Assembly: GCA_008501785.1 (NCBI GenBank)
Contig: QQUD01001034.1
Span: 1-5,635 of the forward strand
DNA length: 5,635 bases
From: Chloroflexota bacterium
GTDB taxonomy: Bacteria; Chloroflexota; Anaerolineae; Promineifilales; Promineifilaceae
Reading direction: 5' to 3'
Below, in pieces: positions 1-5,635 of this stretch; positions within the stretch are counted from its first letter, which is position 1; the number at the start of each line of letters is the position of its first letter. The notes below the pieces were generated by a model. It had not been told where the DNA came from. It saw nothing but the letters and a program-made list of their open reading frames with translations, and made no database searches. The translations under genes were made by a program, and so were the position numbers.

Positions 1-24
1 ATAGAAAACTACAAAATGTGGCCC

Positions 25-91
25 TGTCATTCCCGCGCAGGCGGGAATCTACTCGACTACGTCATGGATTCCCGCCTGCGCGGGAATGACA
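25..91. repeat. Perfect inverted repeat made of two dRS3-like palindromes
   Basis: The arms 25-49 and 67-91 are exact reverse complements over 25 bp and are separated by a 17-nt spacer (50-66). Each arm contains its own 20-bp palindrome (29-48 and 68-87) of the form ATTCCC-N8-GGGAAT, with 8-bp half-sites ATTCCCGC/GCGGGAAT around a 4-nt centre. This matches the dRS3 repeat form known from Neisseria; similar elements occur in intergenic DNA of many unrelated bacteria. The DNA or RNA could fold either as one long hairpin or as two small ones. No transposase gene is next to it, so it looks like a non-autonomous REP/MITE-type element. It could also act as a transcription terminator for a gene to the left of the window, although no T-run follows. 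Confidence 0.85.
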
Positions 92-145
92 AGTTCCCTA
101 TTACCGTTTTATTTTCTTAACGTTCATTACGCGGCGCTATTACTA

Positions 146-167
146 GCCCTGGCGTTCACGCCTGGGC
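146..167. repeat. Short GC-rich intergenic hairpin
   Basis: The segments 146-154 and 159-167 pair over nine positions with one T-T mismatch around a TTCA loop (core GGCG-TTCA-CGCC). It lies in non-coding DNA between the dRS3-like repeat and the operon promoter. It may be a second small interspersed repeat or the end of an upstream transcription unit. No T-tract follows, so I do not call it a terminator. Confidence 0.4.
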
Positions 168-217
168 GGAGATGGCAATAAAAATTGCTGAAACCCATCA
201 AATTCCACCGAAAAATC

Positions 218-246
218 TTGACACCCCAATCAAAATAATATAATAT
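218..246 (+). promoter_or_regulatory. Sigma-70-type promoter of the TetR-ABC operon
   Basis: A perfect -35 box TTGACA lies at 218-223. Two overlapping -10 candidates follow: TAATAT at 241-246 (17-nt spacer, 4 of 6 consensus) and TATAAT at 239-244 (15-nt spacer, 6 of 6 consensus). Either places the transcription start near 251-254, giving a leader of about 45 nt before the ATG at 297. The surrounding DNA is AT-rich. This is the only strong promoter upstream of the three-gene operon, so it probably drives all three genes. Confidence 0.8.
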
Positions 247-253
247 CCTCATC

Positions 254-274
254 ACTGACTGATAATCAGTCAGT
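254..274. promoter_or_regulatory. Perfect 21-bp palindromic operator, probably for the TetR repressor
   Basis: The half-sites ACTGACTGAT (254-263) and ATCAGTCAGT (265-274) are exact reverse complements around a single central A at 264. The site starts 7 to 9 nt downstream of the -10 box, so it covers the expected transcription start, the usual position for a repressor that blocks initiation. TetR-family proteins are dimers that bind palindromes of this size, often in their own promoters, and the next gene encodes one. Binding by that protein is inferred. Each half-site contains the tandem tetranucleotide ACTGACTG, which gives the element an internal repeat. Confidence 0.8.
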
Positions 275-296
275 AAGCGATTAAAGGATTTAAACT

Positions 297-977
297 ATGG
301 CAAGAATCGTAAAAGACCCTGATGTACGGCGCGGCGAACTGATTGCGACTGCGCAGAAACTTTTTTACATCAAGGGATATGAAAAAACTTCAATCAGCGA
401 TATCGTAAAAGCGGTGGGCGTGGCGCATGGCACGTTTTACTACTACTTTGCTTCGAAAACGGCCGTTCTCGAAGCCATCGTCGCAGAAGCAGTGAACCAA
501 TCGCAAGCCCTTCTGAGTGCAATCGTTGCAGATGAAACCCTCGACGCGATCACCAAATGGCAACAAGCAAATCAGGCTAGCAGCAGCTGGAAAAATGAAC
601 AAAAAGAAGAAATGCGCGAACTCTACCGGCTGCTCATGCGAGACGAAAATGTGCTCATGCAACACAAATTGCGCATTGAAATTGCCCGCATGACTGCCGC
701 TGAACTGGCTAAGATTATTGCGCAAGGCGTAGAAGAAGGCGTTTTTATAGCCCCGTTTCCACAAGAAGCGGCTGAAGCTGCGCAGGCGATGATTGCCTCG
801 TTTAGCGATACGGTGGGCAGAATTATGCTGAACCTAGACGATTATGACGATCCGGCCACCCTCGCACAGCGTAAACGCGTGACGGTGCAAAAAGCAATTG
901 AAGCAATGTTAAACGCACCACCAGACTCACTGCCAGTGATGGAAGAAAGCAGGATGCTGGCCTGGTTTGAAGATTAA
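297..977 (+). CDS. TetR/AcrR-family transcriptional regulator
   Basis: This 226-residue protein has the size and layout of a TetR-family one-component repressor. The N-terminal DNA-binding domain spans about residues 11-62, with the helix-turn-helix at about 31-50 (TSISDIVKAVGVAHGTFYYY) followed by FASKTAVLEAI, a typical TetR signature. Residues 63-226 are mostly helical and would form the ligand-binding and dimerisation domain; this part is variable in the family and does not reveal the ligand. The ATG start is supported by AAAGGA at 283-288, 8 nt upstream, and by the promoter and palindrome just before it. It is the first gene of an operon with an ABC ATPase (20-nt gap) and an FtsX-type permease. 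The arrangement suggests autoregulated repression of the transporter, relieved by a small molecule. Family assignment is firm; the regulatory target is inferred from position. Confidence 0.93.
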   Translation: MARIVKDPDVRRGELIATAQKLFYIKGYEKTSISDIVKAVGVAHGTFYYYFASKTAVLEAIVAEAVNQSQALLSAIVADETLDAITKWQQANQASSSWKNEQKEEMRELYRLLMRDENVLMQHKLRIEIARMTAAELAKIIAQGVEEGVFIAPFPQEAAEAAQAMIASFSDTVGRIMLNLDDYDDPATLAQRKRVTVQKAIEAMLNAPPDSLPVMEESRMLAWFED

Positions 978-997
978 ACAGCAAAGGAGCTGTTCGA

Positions 998-1702
998 ATG
1001 AACATTATCAAAACTGAAAATTTATGTAAACAATATGGCGCGGGCGAAACGGCCGTTTCCGCCCTCAACAATCTCAATATCGAAATCAAAAGCGGCGAAT
1101 TTGTCGCCGTCATGGGACCCAGCGGCTGTGGTAAATCGACCCTGCTGCAACTCTTGGGTGGCTTAGATTCAATCACATCTGGCAAAATCTGGCTGGAAGA
1201 CACCGACATTGCCACCCTCAACGACGATGAAATCACCCAGATGCGCCGCCATAAAATTGGGTTCATTTTCCAATTTTTCAACCTGATTCCGGTGCTGACG
1301 GCTGGTGAAAATGTGGCACTGCCATTGATTTTGGATGGCGTGAAGCCCAAAGAAGCGCACGAACGCGCACGAGAATGGATGAACAATGTCGGCATTTTGG
1401 ATCGCTGGTCGCACAAGCCACGAGAAATGTCTGGCGGACAGCAGCAGCGTGTCGCCGTGGCACGGGCGCTGGTCACAGACCCGGCCCTCATCCTCGCCGA
1501 CGAGCCAACGGGCAATTTAGACAGCCATTCGGCCAACGAACTAGCACAGGTGCTGCATTCGATTTCCAGCGATTTTGGTCGCACAATTTTGATGGTTACA
1601 CACGATTCGCGCATGTCGAATTATGCGAATCGGGTGATTTGGTTAGAAGACGGCCGTGTTGTCACACCCGTCGCAGAATCCATCCTAGAGGCAGTCGCAT
1701 GA
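998..1702 (+). CDS. ABC transporter ATP-binding protein, LolD/MacB family
   Basis: This 234-residue cytoplasmic ATPase would power the permease encoded next. All core motifs are present: Walker A GPSGCGKST (40-48), Q-loop Gln92 (FQFFNLIP), signature MSGGQQQR (144-151), Walker B LILADEP with catalytic Glu169, D-loop GNLDS (172-176), and H-loop His202 (VTHD). The ETAVSALNNL stretch before Walker A and the GNLDS motif are typical of the LolD/MacB/FtsE-like group that pairs with FtsX-type permeases. The signature begins with Met rather than the usual Leu (MSGGQ for LSGGQ), a mild variation that should not abolish activity. AAGGAG at 984-989, 8 nt before the ATG, supports the start. The stop overlaps the start of the permease gene (ATGA at 1699-1702), which suggests translational coupling and equal production of the partners. 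Members of this family move lipoproteins, lipids, peptides or drugs; the substrate here cannot be read from the sequence. Confidence 0.95.
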   Translation: MNIIKTENLCKQYGAGETAVSALNNLNIEIKSGEFVAVMGPSGCGKSTLLQLLGGLDSITSGKIWLEDTDIATLNDDEITQMRRHKIGFIFQFFNLIPVLTAGENVALPLILDGVKPKEAHERAREWMNNVGILDRWSHKPREMSGGQQQRVAVARALVTDPALILADEPTGNLDSHSANELAQVLHSISSDFGRTILMVTHDSRMSNYANRVIWLEDGRVVTPVAESILEAVA

Positions 1703-4272
1703 ACATCCAACTAAAACTCGCATGGCGTTACCTTTGGGGTCGCAAAACCCGCGCCATTCTCACCACATTCAGCATCACGCTGGGTGTGATGCTCATCTTT
1801 GGCTTTTCCTCGATTGTGCCTGCGCTGGCCAACATGGTGAAGCAGGACATTGAAGCTGCAAAAGTTGACGTAGACATCATCGTTACGCGAGATGGTCACG
1901 CATTTTTCCCGGAAGGGTTGCAAGACGAGATCGCCCAAGTGCCAGGAGCCATGTTTGTGATTGGCACATTGGAGCGGAACCTGGATTTACCACCAGCAGA
2001 ACAGATCACGATGCTAGATGGCCGCACAATGACGACGCTGGAAATTAAGGCAGCGCGGCCGTTATCCGCAGACAATCCAATCGGCAAAATGGTGCAAACA
2101 TTGGGCGATGAACTGTTGGCGGGTCGTCCCATCACAATCGATGACACCGGCCAACCCGTTGCCATCATCTCCGAAGCATTGGCCGCGGCCAAAGGCATCG
2201 AGGTTGGCGACACGCTCACCCTGCCATCTGCACAAGGGCAAATTGACCTGGAGGTTGTGGGGTTTACCGCTGGTAATCGTTCCATCAGCAGCGAATTTGT
2301 GTACACGACGCTAACGGCGGCACAAACTATCTTCAACACGCCGGGGCAGATTGATACGATTATTGGGTTGATTGATCCGGCGATGGAGTTAACGGCCGTT
2401 CAAGACCAAATCAGGGACCTCCTCCCACCTGGCTACAACTTCGGCTCCTACAGCGCAGGCGGCAGCGCCTTCGATTCAGCCATCCAAATGGCCGACATGA
2501 TCTTTAACCTGTTTGGCGTGCTCGTGTTGGCAATGGCTGGTTTGATCATGTTCAACACCTTCCGCACGGTGGTTGTTGAGCGGAAGCGCGACATCGGGAT
2601 GCTGCGCGCCATTGGCGCAACGCGCCGCATGGTCACACGCACCATTTTGGCCGAAGGCATCATTCAGGGTGTGTTAGGCACGACGATTGGGCTGGCGCTC
2701 GGCACCCTGTTTGCGCAAGCGTTAATCCCTGTGATGAACGGTTATTTTGATGCATTTTTCCCAAATAGCAGCCTGGGTGCGCCGGTATTTTCGGGTCAAT
2801 CGCTGCTAACGGCCGTTTTTCTTGGCATTGGCATCCCTGTTGTGAGTGGGTTATTGCCTGCGCGTCAGGCTGGCAAGTTGACGCCGATGGAAGCATTACG
2901 GCCGTTTTCTGACGAAGAAGAAGTCAAACAAACGCGCCGCACGGTCATTTTCGGTGTGGTCCTTGTCGCATTGGCGATTGTTGGCTTGTTGTCCGGCAAC
3001 GTGGGCGGATCGACGTTGGGCATGCTGCTTTTCTTTGTGTGCATTTTGGTGGTGAGTCCGCTGTTGATTCGGCCGGTAACGGCCGTGTTCGGTCGCCTGC
3101 TCGTTCTCCTTTTTGCACGAGAAGGGCATGTTGCCGAACGAAACCTGGGTCGCCAACCAAGCCGCGCCGCCATCACCGCCTCAACGGTGGGCGTGGGCAT
3201 GGCAATCATCATTGCCCTGTCAGGCATGGTCACGAGTGCGCTCAATGGCATCATTTCATACATGGATGTGACACTTGATGCGGATTACATGCTCATTCCT
3301 GAAACGCTATTTCTCGGCGCAACAACCATTGGCGCAGAGTCAGAACTGGCGCAAACAGCAGCAAACATTGACGGGATTGAACAAGTGACGACCATTCGCC
3401 AAAGCAGCATTGTGATGGATGAACTGGGTACGGTGAATCTGATGGGGATTGATCCGGTGACGTATCCGCAGGTGACGAGCCTTTATTTTATTGAAGGGGA
3501 TTCGGAGGATGCATTTAAGGGGTTGGAAAACGGCCGTACCGTCATCATCAACAGCTTTGTCGCTTCACAGTTGCAGCTAAAACCGGGTGACACCATCACC
3601 CTCAACACGGTGAACGGCACAGCAACCTATGAAGTCGTCGCCGAAGCTGCCGACTACCTGAATGTGAAAACACCAGCGTTATACACATCCCAGGCAAACC
3701 TGGTCGCCGATTTCAACCTGCACAACGACACCATCATCATGATGGACAGCGTACCTGGCGCAAACGAACAGGCTATTGAAAATGCGTTGACTTCGCTCAC
3801 GCAGCACTATTCACAGTTTAGTTTGTTTTCTTTCGACTCGCTGCGTGCCACCCAGGTTGAAGGTATGCAAGGAGCCAGTTCGGTCTACTCAATTTTGATG
3901 GCAGTCCTGGTCATTCCATCGCTGCTGGCACTTGCCAACACCTTAACCGTGAACGTGCTGGAACGCACACGCGAAATTGGCGTGTTGCGAGCCATCGGCT
4001 CCATGCGCAAACAAGTTCGGCGCATGGTGATGGCCGAAAGCCTGCTGCTATCCGCATTGGGCATTGCCATTGGCATTCTGGTCGGCTTGTGGATGAGTTG
4101 GATTATGGTCGAATCCCTGAGTTTTATAGGCATTCCTGTTCCATTTTTCTTCCCATACACAGGCATTGTGGTTGCTATTGCTGTTGGCCTAATCTTTGGC
4201 GTGATAGCAGCCCTGGCACCCGCCCGACGCGCATCAAAACAAAATATTATTACTGCACTGGCATATGAATAA
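1699..4272 (+). CDS. FtsX/MacB-type ABC transporter permease with two permease modules
   Basis: The predicted inner-membrane protein has 857 residues. After TM1 (about 18-43) comes a first extracytoplasmic domain (about 44-262), then a first FtsX module with helices near 264-290, 320-342 and 368-388 and the conserved loop RDIGMLRAIGA (297-307). Helices at about 415-433, 439-472 and 492-518 lead to a second extracytoplasmic domain (about 520-725). A second FtsX module follows, with helices near 727-753, 778-804 and 819-845 and the matching loop REIGVLRAIG (758-767). Each module ends in a similar LPARQAGKLTPMEAL / APARRASKQNIITAL stretch. The repeated architecture lets one chain supply both halves of the membrane channel, unlike the four-TM MacB or LolC/E subunits. 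The ATG at 1699 is chosen because it has AGAGG at 1687-1691 and overlaps the ATPase stop. The same frame stays open back to 1375 inside the ATPase gene, but that extension is not plausible protein. It pairs with the upstream ATPase, probably for export or for extracting a lipophilic substrate from the membrane. Confidence 0.93.
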   Translation: MNIQLKLAWRYLWGRKTRAILTTFSITLGVMLIFGFSSIVPALANMVKQDIEAAKVDVDIIVTRDGHAFFPEGLQDEIAQVPGAMFVIGTLERNLDLPPAEQITMLDGRTMTTLEIKAARPLSADNPIGKMVQTLGDELLAGRPITIDDTGQPVAIISEALAAAKGIEVGDTLTLPSAQGQIDLEVVGFTAGNRSISSEFVYTTLTAAQTIFNTPGQIDTIIGLIDPAMELTAVQDQIRDLLPPGYNFGSYSAGGSAFDSAIQMADMIFNLFGVLVLAMAGLIMFNTFRTVVVERKRDIGMLRAIGATRRMVTRTILAEGIIQGVLGTTIGLALGTLFAQALIPVMNGYFDAFFPNSSLGAPVFSGQSLLTAVFLGIGIPVVSGLLPARQAGKLTPMEALRPFSDEEEVKQTRRTVIFGVVLVALAIVGLLSGNVGGSTLGMLLFFVCILVVSPLLIRPVTAVFGRLLVLLFAREGHVAERNLGRQPSRAAITASTVGVGMAIIIALSGMVTSALNGIISYMDVTLDADYMLIPETLFLGATTIGAESELAQTAANIDGIEQVTTIRQSSIVMDELGTVNLMGIDPVTYPQVTSLYFIEGDSEDAFKGLENGRTVIINSFVASQLQLKPGDTITLNTVNGTATYEVVAEAADYLNVKTPALYTSQANLVADFNLHNDTIIMMDSVPGANEQAIENALTSLTQHYSQFSLFSFDSLRATQVEGMQGASSVYSILMAVLVIPSLLALANTLTVNVLERTREIGVLRAIGSMRKQVRRMVMAESLLLSALGIAIGILVGLWMSWIMVESLSFIGIPVPFFFPYTGIVVAIAVGLIFGVIAALAPARRASKQNIITALAYE

Positions 4273-4345
4273 ATAGCAGATCGACAATAACTTGTGTCAT
4301 CTAATCGATGCACAAAAAGTCTCATCTTTTTACTGAATTAATAAT

Positions 4346-4375
4346 AATAGCCTGATACGTGAGCATCAGGCTATT
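4346..4375. terminator. Stem-loop after the ABC operon, probable terminator
   Basis: The arms AATAGCCTGAT (4346-4356) and ATCAGGCTATT (4365-4375) pair perfectly over 11 bp around an 8-nt loop. The stem begins 73 nt after the permease stop and is followed by only a short T-run (4374-4376). As the stem ends in A/T pairs it could supply part of a U-tract on either strand, so it may act in both directions. The weak T-run makes intrinsic termination likely but not certain. Confidence 0.6.
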
Positions 4376-4534
4376 TCCCGCCAAGTCACCCTTAAGATAA
4401 CCCTATCGGGGTATGACATGAACACCATACTAAATTAAGATGCAACCATAAGTTAGTTTTATAGAGACGTTATAGCTAATTTCACTACCGATAAGACAAA
4501 ATGTGGGTAGCAGCTTTCAGGAGGCAGAATTACG

Positions 4535-4941
4535 ATGGAAATCAAAGAGAATTTGACGACAAAAAAGAGCCGAATTCACTGGATGGATAATCTGAGAACC
4601 ATCATTATTTTAATTGTTGTGATATACCACATTGGCGGCGTGTACGATGCATGATGATCCTGATGATTGAATCTTTCTGGCGATATGTTGATAAAACCGG
4701 TCCAATTTGGAGTGAACTGAACCGAAATTCTTACGGTGTATACATCATTCATGTGATCTTGATCGGTGTATTTGGAACGCTGTTGTTGAATTTGGATGCA
4801 TCTGCTTTGGTGAAATATCCGTTGCTCATTTTTTCAACTTATATTGGCGGCAATTTGCTAGTTTCACTGTACCGTACCTTGAAGCAAAGCATCAAATTCG
4901 GCCGTGACAAATCAGCCTCACCAACTGTAAATTTAGGTTAG
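4535..4941 (+). pseudogene. Acyltransferase-3 family gene, broken by internal deletion and frameshift
   Basis: Two pieces of one gene family lie back to back in different frames. The first (4535-4654) starts at an ATG with a strong AGGAGG at 4519-4524, 10 nt upstream. It encodes 39 residues including IHWMDNLRTIIILIVVIYH, the typical N-terminus and first membrane helix of membrane acyltransferase-3 proteins, with the family's conserved His at residue 32. It ends at TGA (4652-4654). The second (from about 4651 to the TAG at 4939-4941) encodes about 96 residues resembling the C-terminus: FWRYVDK, NRNSYGVYIIHV and two hydrophobic helices. Intact members are usually about 350-400 residues, so roughly 250 central residues are missing. 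A 7-bp direct repeat TGATGAT at 4652-4658 and 4661-4667 lies at the join and could mark the deletion. Intact relatives O-acylate sugars or other envelope molecules; this copy cannot. Assignment to the family is from recognised motifs; an assembly error at the join is the main alternative. Confidence 0.75.
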
Positions 4942-4944
4942 AAA

Positions 4945-4988
4945 TGGAGGCCTACCGCCAGCAATATTGGTGGCAGCAGGCCCTTCCA
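4945..4988. terminator. Imperfect hairpin after the acyltransferase remnant
   Basis: The inner stem CCGCCA (4955-4960) pairs with TGGTGG (4968-4973, one G-T pair), and GGCCT (4949-4953) pairs with AGGCC (4978-4982). An outer TGGA/TCCA pair (4945-4948 with 4985-4988) extends it. The stem is interrupted by small bulges on the right side. It starts 3 nt after the acyltransferase stop codon, which fits a terminator for that gene, but no T-tract follows. It could instead be a small interspersed repeat. Confidence 0.4.
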
Positions 4989-5131
4989 TAAATGTTAACC
5001 TTCTCAAGAAAAATAGGTGAGAGGAGGCTTTGCAGGTTATGGGATGTTTTCTGTGACTTACGATAGCTGACGCTTGATTGAATACGGCCGTTTCCCCCAC
5101 CACTTTCTAGCCAAACCAACACCCCACCTAC

Positions 5132-5137
5132 TATAAT
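5132..5137 (+). promoter_or_regulatory. -10 box of the kinase gene, predicting a leaderless transcript
   Basis: A perfect TATAAT lies only 6 nt upstream of the ATG at 5144. Transcription normally starts about 6-8 nt after the -10 box, so the mRNA would begin at or within a base or two of the start codon. No Shine-Dalgarno sequence is present between 5111 and 5143, a stretch that is C- and A-rich. I see no good -35 box at the usual spacing, which lowers confidence in promoter strength. Confidence 0.5.
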
Positions 5138-5143
5138 CACATT

Positions 5144-5635
5144 ATGTGTGTCAAATCCAACCGTTATCAACTTGGAGAACTGCTGGGTGAAGGAGGCATG
5201 GGAGCAGTTTATCGTGGCGTTGACAAGTTTTCTAACCGTCCCGTAGCCATTAAACTGCTCAGACCCGAAAAGGTTGGCGGTCAACCTTCTCTTGTCGAGC
5301 GCTTTTCGCGCGAAGCTGAAGCATTACGTGCTCTCAACCACCCCAATATTGTTAAGGTCCTAGCGACGTTCACTGAAGAAAATCAACAATATATTGTCAT
5401 GGAGTTTGTTGAGGGTGGTTCTTTACATGACTTACTTCGCCGAGAGGGTCAACTCTCTATATCAAGAGCGATTGAAATCGCTCTCGACCTGGCCGATGCG
5501 CTTACCCGTGCCCATCGCTTACAGACCATCCACCGTGATTTAAAGCCTGCCAATGTCCTGTTGGCTGGCGACGGCACGGCACGCCTATCTGATTTTGGCA
5601 TTGCAAAAGTGGCTGACCCTATTGCCAATGTTGAT
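5144..5635 (+). CDS. Hanks-type Ser/Thr protein kinase, 3' end outside window
   Basis: The 164 residues seen form the start of a eukaryotic-like Ser/Thr kinase domain, which phosphorylates proteins using ATP. Visible motifs are the glycine-rich loop GEGGMGAVY (15-23), the ATP-anchoring Lys37 in VAIK, the probable helix-C Glu57 in FSREAE, the hinge region around VMEFVEGGSL (85-94), the catalytic loop HRDLKPANV (130-138) with Asp132, Lys134 and Asn137, and DFG (150-152). All catalytic residues are intact, so the domain should be active. The window ends in the activation segment, so any transmembrane or sensor domains typical of bacterial PknB-like kinases would lie beyond it. The start is well fixed: an in-frame TAG at 5108-5110 lies upstream and 5144 is the only ATG between it and the glycine loop. 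There is no ribosome-binding site, and a TATAAT box 6 nt upstream suggests a leaderless message. The gene has its own promoter and is not obviously linked to the ABC operon. Confidence 0.93.
   Translation, partial: MCVKSNRYQLGELLGEGGMGAVYRGVDKFSNRPVAIKLLRPEKVGGQPSLVERFSREAEALRALNHPNIVKVLATFTEENQQYIVMEFVEGGSLHDLLRREGQLSISRAIEIALDLADALTRAHRLQTIHRDLKPANVLLAGDGTARLSDFGIAKVADPIANVD

Larger units (their letters stand above)
459..5091. repeat. Dispersed palindromic octamer ACGGCCGT (nine exact copies)
   Basis: Exact copies start at 459, 1049, 1650, 2392, 2809, 2898, 3079, 3530 and 5084. Near copies with a changed first base start at 2055 (GCGGCCGT) and 4898 (TCGGCCGT). A random sequence of this length with equal base frequencies would hold about 0.09 copies. 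Several copies extend to AACGGCCGTT, and the one at 1046-1059 is a perfect 14-bp palindrome. Copies inside genes fall in all three codon phases (read as Thr-Ala-Val, Gly-Arg or Arg-Pro), so protein sequence does not explain them. The entry spans the outermost copies; the DNA between them is not repeated. Confidence 0.85.

Noticed and set aside
25..91. CRISPR array
   Set aside because: The two units are inverted rather than direct, there are only two of them, and no cas gene is present.
823..1614. 263-codon minus-strand open frame
   Set aside because: It is antisense to the TetR and ATPase genes, both of which have complete family motifs, and its translation shows no recognisable domain and odd Ser/Arg/Pro-rich composition.
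1375..1698. Upstream in-frame extension of the permease reading frame by 108 codons
   Set aside because: It lies inside the ATPase gene, reads as a composition-biased, Arg/His-rich sequence unlike any membrane protein, and a better start with a ribosome-binding site exists at 1699.
2865..3263. Several minus-strand open frames under the permease
   Set aside because: They mirror the codons of the permease, have no recognisable motifs, and overlap each other in different frames.
3039..3278. 79-codon plus-strand frame inside the permease
   Set aside because: It is a shifted frame of a well-supported gene, with no start signal and low-complexity Arg/His/Pro content.
11..4506. 11-bp word ACAAAATGTGG present at 11-21 and 4496-4506, considered as a direct repeat or attachment-site pair
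   Set aside because: A few matches of this length are expected by chance in 5.6 kb, and neither copy is beside an integrase or tRNA.
4376..4534. Riboswitch or structured leader ahead of the acyltransferase remnant
   Set aside because: The stretch is AT-rich with only very short inverted matches (for example GTATG/CATAC near 4411-4430) and nothing resembling a known aptamer; TATAGA and TATAGC boxes near 4460-4476 lack a good -35 partner.
4952..5284. 110-codon minus-strand open frame
   Set aside because: It overlaps the kinase start, glycine loop and promoter on the other strand and shows no domain features.

Overview
The window most resembles an accessory stretch from a bacterium of roughly balanced GC content, plausibly a member of the Chloroflexota (Anaerolineae/Ardenticatenia-like). 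That assignment is an inference. It rests on gene style (a TetR regulator with a FtsX/MacB-type ABC pair, an acyltransferase-3 gene, and a eukaryotic-type Ser/Thr kinase) and on a strongly enriched palindromic octamer, ACGGCCGT. No rRNA or tRNA is present to confirm it. All genes are on the + strand.

Positions 1-296 hold no gene. They contain a perfect 25-bp inverted repeat whose arms are themselves dRS3-like palindromes (25-91), a short GC-rich hairpin (146-167), and then a convincing promoter (218-246). A perfect 21-bp palindrome (254-274) sits just downstream of the -10 box, where a repressor would block transcription start.

Positions 297-4272 form a three-gene operon: a TetR-family repressor, a LolD/MacB-family ABC ATPase, and an 857-residue FtsX-type permease with two permease modules. 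The repressor and ATPase are 20 nt apart, and the ATPase stop overlaps the permease start (ATGA). The likely logic is that the repressor binds the palindrome and shuts off its own transcript together with the transporter until a ligand, perhaps a transported compound, releases it. A perfect 11-bp stem at 4346-4375 follows the operon.

Positions 4273-4534 are AT-rich and hold no gene apart from that stem. Positions 4535-4941 carry a wrecked acyltransferase-3 gene: an intact ribosome-binding site and start, the first 39 codons, then an abrupt out-of-frame jump to the C-terminal ~96 codons, with the middle of the gene missing. An imperfect hairpin (4945-4988) follows.

Positions 4942-5143 otherwise hold no gene. 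A TATAAT box 6 nt upstream of an ATG then introduces a Hanks-type Ser/Thr kinase that runs off the window end. Its spacing predicts a leaderless mRNA.

I see no clearly new biological system here. The most interesting signals are the HIP1-like dispersed octamer, the operator/promoter arrangement, the leaderless kinase, and the deletion-type pseudogene.
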